Part shown: piece after piece, positions 34,311 to 42,604 of the stretch | How positions within the stretch are numbered: position 1 is the first letter of the stretch | Layout: every line of letters begins with the position of its first letter | Source: RYN-230 sp963814645 | GTDB taxonomy: Bacteria; Actinomycetota; Actinomycetes; Streptosporangiales; Streptosporangiaceae | Assembly (NCBI GenBank): GCA_963814645.1 | Contig: CAWFDX010000004.1 | Coordinates: forward strand, 806,001 to 870,000 | Direction: 5' to 3' | DNA: 64,000 bases | Position numbers and translations under genes: made by a program | Notes under the pieces: model-generated | Seen by the model: only the letters and a program-made list of their open reading frames with translations | Databases searched by the model: none | Told to the model about the DNA's origin: nothing

Positions 34311-35189
34311 TCACACCTGCCGTGCGGCCGGGGCCGAGAACAGGCCCTCGGGCCGGATCATCAGCACGACCACCAGCGCGGCCAGGCCGAACAGCGGAAC
34401 CACGTCCGAGCCGAGGTAGCCGCCGACGTAACTGAGCGCGACGCCGAGGATCAGGCCGCCCGCGACCGAGCCGACCGGGCTGTCCAGCCCGCCGATCACC
34501 GCCGCGGTGAAGCCCAGCACGAAGATCGAGTCCATGCTGTTCGGGTACAGGAACGTGGACGGCGACACCAGCACGCCGGCCAGCGCGCCGATCAGCCCGG
34601 CCAGCGCCCAGCCCAGGGTGAGCATCCGGCCGACCCGGACGCCGAGCAGCCGGGACACCGGCGGGCTGAACGCGGCCGCGCGCATCCGCAGCCCGACCGC
34701 GGTGTACCGGAACAGCACGGCCAGCAGCAGCGCGGCGACCAGCACCGCCACCGCGACGAACACGTCGTTGGCCGAGATGCCGAGCGCCGCCGAGCCGATC
34801 TTCAGCCCGTTGATCGAGTACGCGGCGGGAAACGAGCGGTACTGGCCCCCGTAAATAACACCGGCCAGGCCCTCCAGGAAGATGAGCAGCCCGATCGTCA
34901 CGATGATGGCGTTCAATGGAGGCTTGTTTTCCACCGGGCGGATCACCACGCGCTCGATCAGCCCGCCCAGCAGCAGCCCGCCGAGCAGCGCCGCGGCGAA
35001 GCCGGCCCAGTACGACCCGGTGCGGTTGATCACCTCGAAGGCCAGGTAGGTGGTGAACATGGCCATGCCGCCCTGGGCGTAGTTGAGGATCCGGGTGGCC
35101 CGCCAGATCAGCACCAGGGACAGCCCGATCGCGGCGTAGATCATGCCGACGCTGAGCCCGCCCAGGGTCAGCTGGCCGAGTTCTGCCAC
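34311..35189 (-). CDS. livH: Branched-chain amino-acid-type ABC permease LivH
   Basis: The 292-residue membrane protein starts at GTG 35189 behind GAGGAGG. It has about eight helices and the LivH motifs SVGMIYAAIGLSLVLIWRATRILNYAQGGMAM, AVIGGLDSPVGSVAGGLILGV and VVLMIRPEGLFS. It pairs with LivM to form the channel. Confidence 0.91.
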   Translation of the reverse strand: MAELGQLTLGGLSVGMIYAAIGLSLVLIWRATRILNYAQGGMAMFTTYLAFEVINRTGSYWAGFAAALLGGLLLGGLIERVVIRPVENKPPLNAIIVTIGLLIFLEGLAGVIYGGQYRSFPAAYSINGLKIGSAALGISANDVFVAVAVLVAALLLAVLFRYTAVGLRMRAAAFSPPVSRLLGVRVGRMLTLGWALAGLIGALAGVLVSPSTFLYPNSMDSIFVLGFTAAVIGGLDSPVGSVAGGLILGVALSYVGGYLGSDVVPLFGLAALVVVLMIRPEGLFSAPAARQV

Positions 35190-35199
35190 GGACGCCTCC

Positions 35200-35940
35200 T
35201 CAGAAACCCAGGTAGTGCTGGCGAAGCTGGACGTCGGTGGCCAGCGTGGCGGCCGCCGCGCTGGCCACCACCTGGCCGAGGTTGAGCACTACGCCCTGAT
35301 CGGCGATGCTCAGCGCGCTGCGCGCGTTCTGCTCGACCAGCAGCACGGTCAGGCCGCTGTCCCGCAGTTCCGCGGTGAGCTGCATGACCTGCGCCACCAC
35401 CCGGGGGGCCAGGCCGAGCGAGGGCTCGTCGAGCAGCAGCACCCGGGGCTGGGCCATCAGCGCCCGGGCGATGACCAGCATCTGCCGCTCGCCGCCGGAC
35501 AGCGTGGCCGCCGCCCGCCGCCGCCGGTCGGCCAGCACCCGGAACCGCTGGTAGGCCTCGGCCAGCGCGGCGGCCCGCGCCTCCCGGCCGCGCCGCCACA
35601 GCGCGCCGAGCCGCAGGTTCTCCTCCACGGTGAGCTCGCCGATCACGCCCTGCCCTTCGGGCACGTGGGCCACCCCGCCGCGGGCCATGTCCTCGGGGGC
35701 GCGGCCGGTCATGTCCCGGCCGTGCACCAGCACCCGGCCGCCCCGCGGCCGGAGCACGCCGCTGATCGCGCGCAGCAGCGTGGTCTTGCCCGCGCCGTTC
35801 GCGCCGAGCACCGCGGTGATGCTGGCCGGCCGGACCGCCAGCGAGATGCCGCGCAGCGCCAGCGCGCCGCCGTAGCCGGCCGCCAGGTCGCTTACCGCCA
35901 GCGCGTCCGGTTCGGCCGGGGCGGTGGCCTGCTCACTCAT
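35200..35940 (-). CDS. livF: ABC transporter ATP-binding protein LivF
   Basis: The 246-residue ATPase has Walker A GANGAGKTT (about 46-54), the LivF-type HVPEGQGVIGELTVEENLRLGA, signature LSGGERQ and Walker B LLLDEPSLGLAP. The start overlaps the livG stop by 8 bp. It energises the LivHM channel with LivG. Confidence 0.91.
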   Translation of the reverse strand: MSEQATAPAEPDALAVSDLAAGYGGALALRGISLAVRPASITAVLGANGAGKTTLLRAISGVLRPRGGRVLVHGRDMTGRAPEDMARGGVAHVPEGQGVIGELTVEENLRLGALWRRGREARAAALAEAYQRFRVLADRRRRAAATLSGGERQMLVIARALMAQPRVLLLDEPSLGLAPRVVAQVMQLTAELRDSGLTVLLVEQNARSALSIADQGVVLNLGQVVASAAAATLATDVQLRQHYLGF

Positions 35941-36754
35941 CGGGACCCGCCGCGGCTTCGGTGCCCAGGTAGGCGGCGGTGACGGCCGGATCGGCCTGCA
36001 CCTGCTCCGGGGTGCCGCGGGCGATGACCCGGCCGAAGTCGAGCACCACCACCGCCTGGCAGACCGCCATGACCAGGTCCATCCGGTGCTCCACCAGGAC
36101 GACCGTGGTGTCCGCGGACAGGGCGGTGATCAGCCCGCGGAGGTCGTCGATCTCGGCTTCGGACAGCCCGCCGGCCGGCTCGTCGAGCAGCAGCAGCCGG
36201 GGCTGGGCGACCAGGGCGCGGGCCAGCGCCACCCGCTTTCTTATCCCGAACGCCAGCTGCTGCGGCATGGCGTCGGCCAGTCCTGGGGCGCCTACCCGGT
36301 CCAGCGCGTCCAGTGCCTTGCCGCGCAGCGCCCGCTCGTCCCGGTCGCTGCGCGGCAGCCCGCCGAGCGCCGACCAGAACCCGGCCCGGGCCTGGCGCTG
36401 CGCGCCGATCATCACGTTCTCCAGCACCGACAGCCGCCGGAACAGGCCGACGCCTTGCAGCGTGCGGGCGATGCCCAGCGAGGCCAGCTGGTGCGGGCGC
36501 AGCCGGCGCAGCTCGGCGCCGTCGAACTGGAGCCGGCCCGGATCGGGCCGGACAAAACCGCAGAGCACGTTCAGCAGCGTGGTCTTGCCCGCCCCGTTCG
36601 GCCCGATGATGCCGGTGACCTGGCGGGGTGCGGCGGCCAGCGACACGTCGTCCAGCGCGGTCAGCCCACCGAACCGCACCGTGACCCCGTGCACCTCCAG
36701 CAGGCCGGTGCCCGCGCCGGCTGGTGGCGACCCGGCGGATGAATCATCATTCAC
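35933..36754 (-). CDS. livG: ABC transporter ATP-binding protein LivG
   Basis: The product is 273 residues if the start is GTG 36754; ATG 36808 is an alternative. The fold begins at LLEVHGVTVRFGGLTALDDVSL. It has Walker A GPNGAGKTTLLNVLCGF, the LivG insert GIARTLQGVGLFRRLSVLENVMIGA, a signature reduced to QQLAFGIRKRVALARAL, and Walker B LLLDEPAGGLSEAE. The signature reads QLAFG rather than LSYG. It is the first gene of the operon livG-livF-livH-livM-binding protein-TetR. Two palindromes lie at its start. Confidence 0.87.
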   Translation of the reverse strand: MNDDSSAGSPPAGAGTGLLEVHGVTVRFGGLTALDDVSLAAAPRQVTGIIGPNGAGKTTLLNVLCGFVRPDPGRLQFDGAELRRLRPHQLASLGIARTLQGVGLFRRLSVLENVMIGAQRQARAGFWSALGGLPRSDRDERALRGKALDALDRVGAPGLADAMPQQLAFGIRKRVALARALVAQPRLLLLDEPAGGLSEAEIDDLRGLITALSADTTVVLVEHRMDLVMAVCQAVVVLDFGRVIARGTPEQVQADPAVTAAYLGTEAAAGPDE

Positions 36755-36807
36755 AGAGAAGGCCCTGCTCAGATAGGCATCGTTGGCATCTGGTGAATCG
36801 TGATTCA
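36740..36807 (-). promoter_or_regulatory. Two 14-bp palindromes at the start of the liv-type operon
   Basis: TGAATCATCATTCA (36740-36753, overlapping the GTG start) and TGAATCGTGATTCA (36794-36807) share the consensus TGAATCRTSATTCA and are 54 bp apart. A further half-site TTGATTCAA follows. Paired 14-bp palindromes are typical TetR-family operators, and a TetR gene ends the operon. Confidence 0.7.
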
Positions 36808-36942
36808 TTGATTCAAGGACCGCATTCCGGCACCGGCAAGACCCAAAGTGCCAGTTGTCGCCGATTCGTGACCTAACCGAGATCGGCTCATCTGGGCCCC
36901 CATCTGTGGGCCGCATCTACTAAGTAGCCGCATACTGGGCAG

Positions 36943-37599
36943 ATGAGCTCGTTAAGGGGAGGGGATGCCGTCCGGCGTGCGGCCGGGCGGCTCAGGGAGA
37001 CTCTGGCCCGGCCGGGTGTGCGCCCCGCGGTGGCCGCCTATTTCGATCCGGCCGAGGGCTTCGCCGGGATGACGTTCGGCACGCTGGGCGAGAACCCGCC
37101 GGACCAGTTGACCGCGGACGACCTGCTGGCCGTGTCGCTGCTGGATATCACCTGGCGGCCGGATGTGGTGCGCCGGCTGCTCGGCAGCGACCGGGAGGAG
37201 ATCGCCGGCCTGCTCGGCGGGATCAGCACCGAGATTGACCTGTGGCAGGCCAGTGACGCCGACCTGGGTGCGGTGGACGCGGCCTGGGACGCGCTGCTGG
37301 ACATCCCGGGCGTGGGCACGGCCAGCGCGGCCAAGCTGCTGGCCCGCAAGCGGCCCCGGCTGTGCCCGATCACCGACAAGGTGGTCATCGCCGCCGCCGG
37401 GCTGCCCGGGCTGACCTGGGAGGTGCTGCGGTGCCTGCTGCAGGATCCCGGGGCGCGGGCCGAGGTCGAGGCGCTGCGGCCGCCGGAAGCGGCCGGGGCC
37501 AGCCTGCTGCGCATCCTGGACGTGGCCATCTGGGTCGTGCACAGCAACTCGCGCGGCGCGCAGCGGGCAAGGCTGGTGGGCCGGGACCGGGCCGCCTGA
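36943..37599 (+). CDS. DUF6308 family protein
   Basis: The 218-residue cytosolic protein has LTADDLLAVSLLDI and a helix-hairpin-helix-like stretch, ALLDIPGVGTASAAKLLARKRPRLCPITDKVV. I associate this pattern with DUF6308, actinobacterial proteins of unknown function. The hairpin-like motif hints at nucleic-acid contact, but no catalytic residues are evident. The start ATG 36943 has AAGTAG upstream and no strong SD. Confidence 0.65.
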   Translation: MSSLRGGDAVRRAAGRLRETLARPGVRPAVAAYFDPAEGFAGMTFGTLGENPPDQLTADDLLAVSLLDITWRPDVVRRLLGSDREEIAGLLGGISTEIDLWQASDADLGAVDAAWDALLDIPGVGTASAAKLLARKRPRLCPITDKVVIAAAGLPGLTWEVLRCLLQDPGARAEVEALRPPEAAGASLLRILDVAIWVVHSNSRGAQRARLVGRDRAA

Positions 37600-37625
37600 C
37601 TGACTGGTCGGCTGGCTGGGCTGGG

Positions 37626-38615
37626 CTAGGCCCGGTAGGCCGCGGCCAGCTTGTCCATGACCGCGTCCAGCCTGGCGTCCACCTGCTGCCGCGCGGGGTC
37701 CTCGTCGTACCAGCCGACGATCTCCCGGGCGCCCTGCTCGAACGGGATGACCGCCCGGTAGCCGGGCACCACGCTGCGCAGCTTGCTGTTGTCGAACACC
37801 AGTGAGTGCGACTTGTCGCCGAGCAGCCCGGCGCCCCAGTCCGGATCGGCCGCCGCGATGAGGTCGGACGGGACGTGCACGATGTCGGCGGTGCAGCCCG
37901 CCGCCGCGGCCAGCGCCTCGGTGATCTGGTTCCAGGTCAGCACGTCGTCCGAGGTGATGTGGAACGCCTCGCCCAGCGTGCGTGGATGGGCCAGCAGCGG
38001 CACGAACCCGGCCGCGAAGTCGCGGTGGTGCGTCAGCGTCCACAGCGACGTGCCGTCCCCGTGCACGATGACCGGCTTGCCCTGGCGCATCCGGCCCAGC
38101 ACCGTCCAGCCTCCGTCCAGCGGCACCAGCGTCCTGTCGTAGGTGTGCGACGGCCGCACGATGGTGGCCGGGAAGTTCTCCTCCCGGTACGCGCGGACCA
38201 GCCGGTCCTCACAGGCGATCTTGTCCCGGGAGTACTCCCAGGACGGGTTGCGCAGCGGGGTGGACTCGGTCACCGGCATCCGGGACGGCGGGGTCTGGTA
38301 GGCCGACGCCGAGCTGATGAACACGTACTGGCCGGTCCGGCCGCGGAACAGCTCGATGTCCGCCTCGACGTGCTCCGGGGTGTACGCGACCCAGTCCACC
38401 ACCGCGTCGAAGTCGGCGCCGCCCAGCACCTCGCGGACCTGGGCCCGGTTGCGCGCGTCGGCGTGCCGCACCCGCGCCGCGGCCGGCAGCGGCCGGTCCC
38501 GGGTTTCCCCGCGGTTCAGCACGGTCAGCTCGATGCCCTGCTCGACCGCCAGTTCGGCGCACGCCGAGCTGATCACCCCACTGCCGCCAATGAACAGCAC
38601 CCGCAAACCCGTCAT
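37626..38615 (-). CDS. NAD-dependent epimerase/dehydratase (extended SDR)
   Basis: The 329-residue protein has an N-terminal Rossmann loop, LRVLFIGGSGVISSACAELA (the usual GxxGxxG is GGSGVIS). The active-site Tyr/Lys appear in YSRDKIACED, and the substrate region has FHITSDDVLTWNQI. It belongs to the extended short-chain dehydrogenase class acting on nucleotide sugars or related compounds; the substrate is unknown. It is convergent with the DUF6308 gene. Confidence 0.85.
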   Translation of the reverse strand: MTGLRVLFIGGSGVISSACAELAVEQGIELTVLNRGETRDRPLPAAARVRHADARNRAQVREVLGGADFDAVVDWVAYTPEHVEADIELFRGRTGQYVFISSASAYQTPPSRMPVTESTPLRNPSWEYSRDKIACEDRLVRAYREENFPATIVRPSHTYDRTLVPLDGGWTVLGRMRQGKPVIVHGDGTSLWTLTHHRDFAAGFVPLLAHPRTLGEAFHITSDDVLTWNQITEALAAAAGCTADIVHVPSDLIAAADPDWGAGLLGDKSHSLVFDNSKLRSVVPGYRAVIPFEQGAREIVGWYDEDPARQQVDARLDAVMDKLAAAYRA

Positions 38616-38694
38616 ACGCCAACACTAGGCCCAGCCGCCTCTGGCCGACCAAGATCCAGTGCTGATGATCTTCGAGCTACCGCACTCCCCACCG

Positions 38695-38744
38695 CGTGAA
38701 TGTTGCATCCACGCGCACCGGCGCGCATGAACGCAACATTCACG
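38695..38744. repeat. Intergenic inverted repeat, copy 2 of a dispersed family
   Basis: CGTGAATGTTGC (38695-38706) and GCAACATTCACG (38733-38744) are perfect 12-bp arms; pairing continues inward with mismatches to about 21 bp. The left arm resembles the repeat at 27657-27680 at 19 of 24 positions. The surrounding 38616-38826 gap has no gene. Confidence 0.72.
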
Positions 38745-38826
38745 TGGTCACCGCGGGCGGCGGGATGGCGCGATCTGTGGGGTGTGTGACCTAGCGGACA
38801 TCGCTGGGGGCGGGCAGGCTGGAAGG

Positions 38827-39798
38827 GTGCAGCCGCGCCGGGTGGTCTTCGTCATCTTCGAGGGGTTCCAGTCCCTCGATCTGGCCGGGCCCTATGAGGT
38901 GTTCCAGCAGGCCGGCCGGGGAACCGGGGCCTACGACTGCCAGGTGGTGGCCCGGCAGGCGGGGCCGGTGCGGTCCGGCAGCGGGCTGCCGGTGCATGCC
39001 GGGTACGGCATCGGCGAACTCTCGCCGGCCGGGATCGACACGCTGGTGGTGACCGGTGGCGGGGGAGTGGACGCGGCGCGGGCCGACCCGGGCCTGATCA
39101 GCTGGATCGGCGCGGCGGGGGCCGGCGCGCGCCGAGTCACTTCGGTGTGCAGCGGCGTATTCCTGCTGGCCGCGGCCGGGCTGGCCACCAACCAGCGGGT
39201 GACCAGCCACTGGGGCCGGGCGGGGCAGCTGGCCCGGGAATACCCCGGGCTGAAGGTGGACTGCGACCCGATCTTCATCCGGGATGGGCAGCTGTGGACC
39301 TCGGCCGGAGTGACGGCCGGTATGGACCTCGCGCTGGCCCTGCTGGAAGACGATCTGGGCCGGGACGTGGCGCACGCGGTGGCCCAGCAGCTGGTGCTGT
39401 TCCTGCGCCGCCCGGGCAGCCAGTCCCAGTTCAGCGTGCCGCTGTGGTCGGCGCAGCCGTCCACCGGCCCGGTGCGGGCCGCGGTCACCGCCGTGCAGGC
39501 CAGCCCGGGCGCCCGGCACACCATCGGCGACCTGGCCCAGCGGGCCCAGCTCAGCCCCCGCCAGCTGCAGCGCCGGTTCACCGCCGAGCTGGGCATGCCG
39601 CCCGCCGAGTACGTGGAGCGGGTCCGGCTGGAGGCCGCGCGCCGGGCGCTGGCCGAGGGCGACGACCCGGTGGCCGCGGTGGCCCGGCGCTGCGGCTTCG
39701 GCACCGCGGAATCACTGCGCCGGGCGTTCCACCGCCGGCTCGGCGTCGCGCCATCCGACTACCGGGACAGGTTCCGGGCGACAGGAGAGTTCACATGA
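38827..39798 (+). CDS. GlxA-type AraC-family transcriptional regulator
   Basis: The product is 323 residues from GTG 38827 (GGAAGG upstream). The N-terminal DJ-1/PfpI-like domain reads VVFVIFEGFQSLDLAGPYEVF, with Cys108 in VTSVCSGVFLLA at the nucleophile-elbow position. The C-terminal AraC helix-turn-helix pair (about 225-320) reads HTIGDLAQRAQLSPRQLQRRFTAELGMPPAEYVERVRLEAARRAL. It probably responds to a small metabolite. Its stop overlaps the start of a second DJ-1 family gene by 4 bp. Confidence 0.9.
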   Translation: MQPRRVVFVIFEGFQSLDLAGPYEVFQQAGRGTGAYDCQVVARQAGPVRSGSGLPVHAGYGIGELSPAGIDTLVVTGGGGVDAARADPGLISWIGAAGAGARRVTSVCSGVFLLAAAGLATNQRVTSHWGRAGQLAREYPGLKVDCDPIFIRDGQLWTSAGVTAGMDLALALLEDDLGRDVAHAVAQQLVLFLRRPGSQSQFSVPLWSAQPSTGPVRAAVTAVQASPGARHTIGDLAQRAQLSPRQLQRRFTAELGMPPAEYVERVRLEAARRALAEGDDPVAAVARRCGFGTAESLRRAFHRRLGVAPSDYRDRFRATGEFT

Positions 39799-40409
39799 CC
39801 ACGTACGGGCTGCTCATCTTCGACGGTGCCGAGGAGCTGGACTTCGCCGGGCCGTGGGAGGTGTTCACCGTCTCGGCCATGCAGCGCGGCCAGGGCGACA
39901 CGGCCGTGCTGATCGCCGAGCAGGCCGGGCCGGTGCGCTGTGCCAAGGGCATGCGGGTGCTGCCCGACCACACTCCGGATGACCATCCGCCGCTGGACGT
40001 GCTGCTGGTGCCGGGCGGCATCGGCACCCGCCGCGAAGTGGACAACCCGGTGCTGACCGGGTGGATCGCCCGGGTGGCCGCCCAGGCCAGCTGGGTCAGC
40101 AGCGTGTGCACAGGGGCCCTGCTGCTGCACGAGGCCGGCCCGGCCCGCGGTCGCCGGGCCGCCACCCATCACGCGTTCGAGGACACTCTGCATGCCCGGG
40201 GCGACATCACCGTGGTCCGGGACGCCCGCTACGTGGTGGACGGGAACGTGGTCACCAGCCAGGGCGTGTCGGCCGGGATCGACATGGCGCTGTGGCTCAT
40301 CGGCCAGCTGCACGGCCGGGACCACGCCCGGCTGGTCCGGCGGTACATCCAGTACGAGCCCGCACCGCCCTACCTGGCCGACGAGCCGCTGGCGCCGCTG
40401 GCTGGCTGA
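39795..40409 (+). CDS. DJ-1/PfpI family protein
   Basis: The product is 204 residues from ATG 39795 (ATGA overlap with the GlxA stop; AGGAGAG upstream). MTTYGLLIFDGAEELDFAGPWEVF, LLVPGG and Cys105 in SSVCTGALLL are the family motifs. Members include isonitrile hydratase-like and deglycase-like enzymes. It is likely the functional partner of the adjacent GlxA regulator. The last 40 bp overlap the 3' end of the opposite-strand kinase gene. Confidence 0.87.
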   Translation: MTTYGLLIFDGAEELDFAGPWEVFTVSAMQRGQGDTAVLIAEQAGPVRCAKGMRVLPDHTPDDHPPLDVLLVPGGIGTRREVDNPVLTGWIARVAAQASWVSSVCTGALLLHEAGPARGRRAATHHAFEDTLHARGDITVVRDARYVVDGNVVTSQGVSAGIDMALWLIGQLHGRDHARLVRRYIQYEPAPPYLADEPLAPLAG

Positions 40410-41920
40410 GCTGGCTGAGCTGGCTGAGCTGGCTGAGTCGGCTGAGCCGGCCGGGCCACGGCCGACGGGTCCGGCGCGGGCGGCGACCCGCCCGGCGGGC
40501 CGGGCGGGTCCGGTGCCGCGGCCCGGTCGGGGCCGCCGTGGCCCCGGGACGAGGAGCGGCGCCAGGACACCTCGAACAGCGCGCCGCCCAGACCGGACTC
40601 GCCGATCCGCCAGTGCCCCCCGGTGGACCGCACGATCGAGTCGGCGATGGCCAGCCCGAGCCCGGCGCCGCCGCCCTGCTCGGTGGCCCGGTGGAACCGG
40701 TCGAACAGCCGGGCCCGGTCGGCCGCCGGGATCCCGGGACCGCTGTCTTCTACGGTCAGGCTGACCCGGCTGCCCCGGGCGGCCACGCTGAGCCGGACGT
40801 GGCCACCTGGCCCGGCGTACCGGCAGGCGTTGTCCACCAGCACCCCGGTCAGCCGGTCGATCCACTCCGGCGGCGCGCTGATCCACGCCGCGGGGGACGG
40901 GCTGACCGTGACCGAGATGCCCGGCGACGCCGCGTGCGCCACCGCCTGGAACCGCTCGGCGCACTCGGCGGCGATCGTGCTCAGGTCGACCGGTTCCGCG
41001 CCGGGCGGCGGCGGCTGCGAGTCGAACCGGGCCAGCCAGAGCAGGTCCTCCACGATGCGGCGCAGCCGCTGGCTCTCGCCCTCGATGCGGTGCAGGGTGG
41101 CCCGGTAGTCCGTGGCCGGGCGGGGCGAGCTCAGCGCGATGCCGATCTCCGCGCTGATCACGCTGAGCGGGGTGCGCAGCTCGTGCGAGGCGTCCGCGGT
41201 GAACTCGAGCTGGCGGCGCCGGGAGTGCTCCACCGGGGACAGCGCGCGCAGCCCGATGATCAGCGACCCGGCGAACATGGCCAGCAGCAGCACCGGCGCC
41301 ACCGCCACCTCGCCGTCCTGCAGCACGTCGGCCACGTGCTGCTGCTCGGCTAGGCTCTGCCCGGCCACCAGCCGGGCCGCGCCCTGGCCGGCCGTGACCA
41401 GCCGAAACGGGCTGGCACCGAGCTGTACCGTGGCCGCCCCGCGGCCGGCCGGCACCCGGGCGGCGGGCAGCGCTGGGGCGCCGTCGGTGAGCGGCACCGG
41501 GTGCAGCCCGGGGACGGCCCGCCAGACGAACACCGGCGCCTCGTCCACGTCGTTGTCCGGATCGGTGATGAGCGTGCCGTCGCTGTCCGGCTGGCGGCCG
41601 TCGTAGTCGCCCCGGTCGTCCGGCCGGTGCCCGGCCAGCATCCCGCTCAGGTGTTCCTGCAGGCGGCTGTCCACCGCGGCCACCAGCCGGCCGGTGATGG
41701 CCCGGTTCAGTGCGATCACGCAGCCCACGTACACCACGCCGACCAGCAGGGTGGCCACCAGGGCGACCCGGGCCGCGTGGCCAAACTGGGGTGGCATCCG
41801 CAGCCGCAGCCCGGGGATGCGCCGGCCGGGCACCCGCGGGCCGGAACCCGCCCGCGGGCCGGAACCCGCCCGCGGGCCGGAACCCGCCCGCGGGCCGGAA
41901 CCGGGACGGCGCCCGCTCAC
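40370..41920 (-). CDS. Membrane sensor histidine kinase, repeat-flanked
   Basis: The product is 516 residues from GTG 41920 (GTGA overlap with the response-regulator stop). The N-terminus is a (GSGPRA)n repeat, then a membrane helix (ARVALVATLLVGVVYVGCVIAL) and an extracytoplasmic domain of about 115 residues, then a second helix (VAPVLLLAMFAGSLIIGL). The HisKA box is EFTADASHELRTPLSVIS, and the ATPase has LVDNACRYA, VEDSGPGIP and GGGAGLGLAIADSIV. The C-terminus is a Pro/Ser/Gly tail ending in (PAQ)n. The partner is the OmpR-type regulator upstream. Confidence 0.88.
   Translation of the reverse strand: MSGRRPGSGPRAGSGPRAGSGPRAGSGPRVPGRRIPGLRLRMPPQFGHAARVALVATLLVGVVYVGCVIALNRAITGRLVAAVDSRLQEHLSGMLAGHRPDDRGDYDGRQPDSDGTLITDPDNDVDEAPVFVWRAVPGLHPVPLTDGAPALPAARVPAGRGAATVQLGASPFRLVTAGQGAARLVAGQSLAEQQHVADVLQDGEVAVAPVLLLAMFAGSLIIGLRALSPVEHSRRRQLEFTADASHELRTPLSVISAEIGIALSSPRPATDYRATLHRIEGESQRLRRIVEDLLWLARFDSQPPPPGAEPVDLSTIAAECAERFQAVAHAASPGISVTVSPSPAAWISAPPEWIDRLTGVLVDNACRYAGPGGHVRLSVAARGSRVSLTVEDSGPGIPAADRARLFDRFHRATEQGGGAGLGLAIADSIVRSTGGHWRIGESGLGGALFEVSWRRSSSRGHGGPDRAAAPDPPGPPGGSPPAPDPSAVARPAQPTQPAQPAQPAQPASGASGSSAR
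40402..40446. repeat. 9-bp tandem repeat across the PfpI-family stop codon
   Basis: CTGGCTGAG is repeated four times (40402-40437) with a fifth variant TCGGCTGAG. On the plus strand it includes the PfpI-family TGA stop; on the minus strand it encodes (PAQ)n of the kinase tail. Confidence 0.88.
41833..41902. repeat. 18-bp tandem repeat at the kinase N-terminus
   Basis: CCCGCGGGCCGGAACCCG occurs three times perfectly and a fourth time nearly so. On the minus strand each unit encodes six residues (GSGPRA), so length changes preserve the frame. Confidence 0.9.
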
Positions 41921-42585
41921 TGGGCCACGATCCGGTAGCCGACCGCACGCACCGACTCGATGCGCACCTGGCCCGCGGCCAGCTTGGCGCGCAGCCGGGC
42001 CATGTGCACGTCGATGGTGTTGGAGCCGAGCGCGTCCGCCTCGTTGTCCCAGACGCTCAGCGCGATCGAACGCCGGTCCACCACCGCGGGGGAGCGGCGC
42101 ATCAGCATCTCCAGGATGCCGCACTCAGTGCTGGTCAGCGACGGCCGCTGGGCGCCGATCCGGACCTCCCGGGTGGCCGGGTCGAACACCACGTCGCCGA
42201 TCATCAGCTGAGGCGGCTGCGCGGTCCGCGGCCGGCGCTGCAGGGCGCGGATCCGGGCCAGCAGCTCGGCGAAGTCGAACGGCTTGACCAGGTAGTCGTC
42301 GGCGCCCTGGTCCAGCCCGGTGACCCGGTCCGCGGGCGCGTCCCGTGCGGTCAGCATCAGCACCGGCACCGGCTGCGCGCCGTGCCGCAGCCACTGCAGC
42401 ACCTCCAGACCGGACACCCCGGGCATGCGCCAGTCCAGCACCACCACTTCGTACTCATAGCTGCGCAGGTAGGTCATGGCCGTCTGGCCATCGGGAACGG
42501 TATCGACCGTATACCCGTGCTCGCGCAGGCCCCGGCCGAGCGCGTCGCGCAGCCCCCGGTCGTCCTCCGCCACCAGCACCCGCAT
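41917..42585 (-). CDS. OmpR-family response regulator
   Basis: The 222-residue protein has a receiver with the acidic pair AEDD, phospho-acceptor Asp51 in VVVLDWRMPG and Lys in YLVKPF. A winged-helix effector follows (about 128-222, SLTSTECGILEMLMRRSPAVVDR, NTIDVHMARLRAKL). It is coupled to the downstream sensor kinase. Target genes are unknown; the neighbouring DprE2-like operon lies 19 bp upstream on the same strand. Confidence 0.92.
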   Translation of the reverse strand: MRVLVAEDDRGLRDALGRGLREHGYTVDTVPDGQTAMTYLRSYEYEVVVLDWRMPGVSGLEVLQWLRHGAQPVPVLMLTARDAPADRVTGLDQGADDYLVKPFDFAELLARIRALQRRPRTAQPPQLMIGDVVFDPATREVRIGAQRPSLTSTECGILEMLMRRSPAVVDRRSIALSVWDNEADALGSNTIDVHMARLRAKLAAGQVRIESVRAVGYRIVAQ

Positions 42586-42604
42586 GACCGGCCCAGACAG
42601 CTGG

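Noticed and set aside
27657..38744. CRISPR-like array from the two intergenic inverted repeats
   Set aside because: Only two copies 11 kb apart, no regular spacers and no cas genes.
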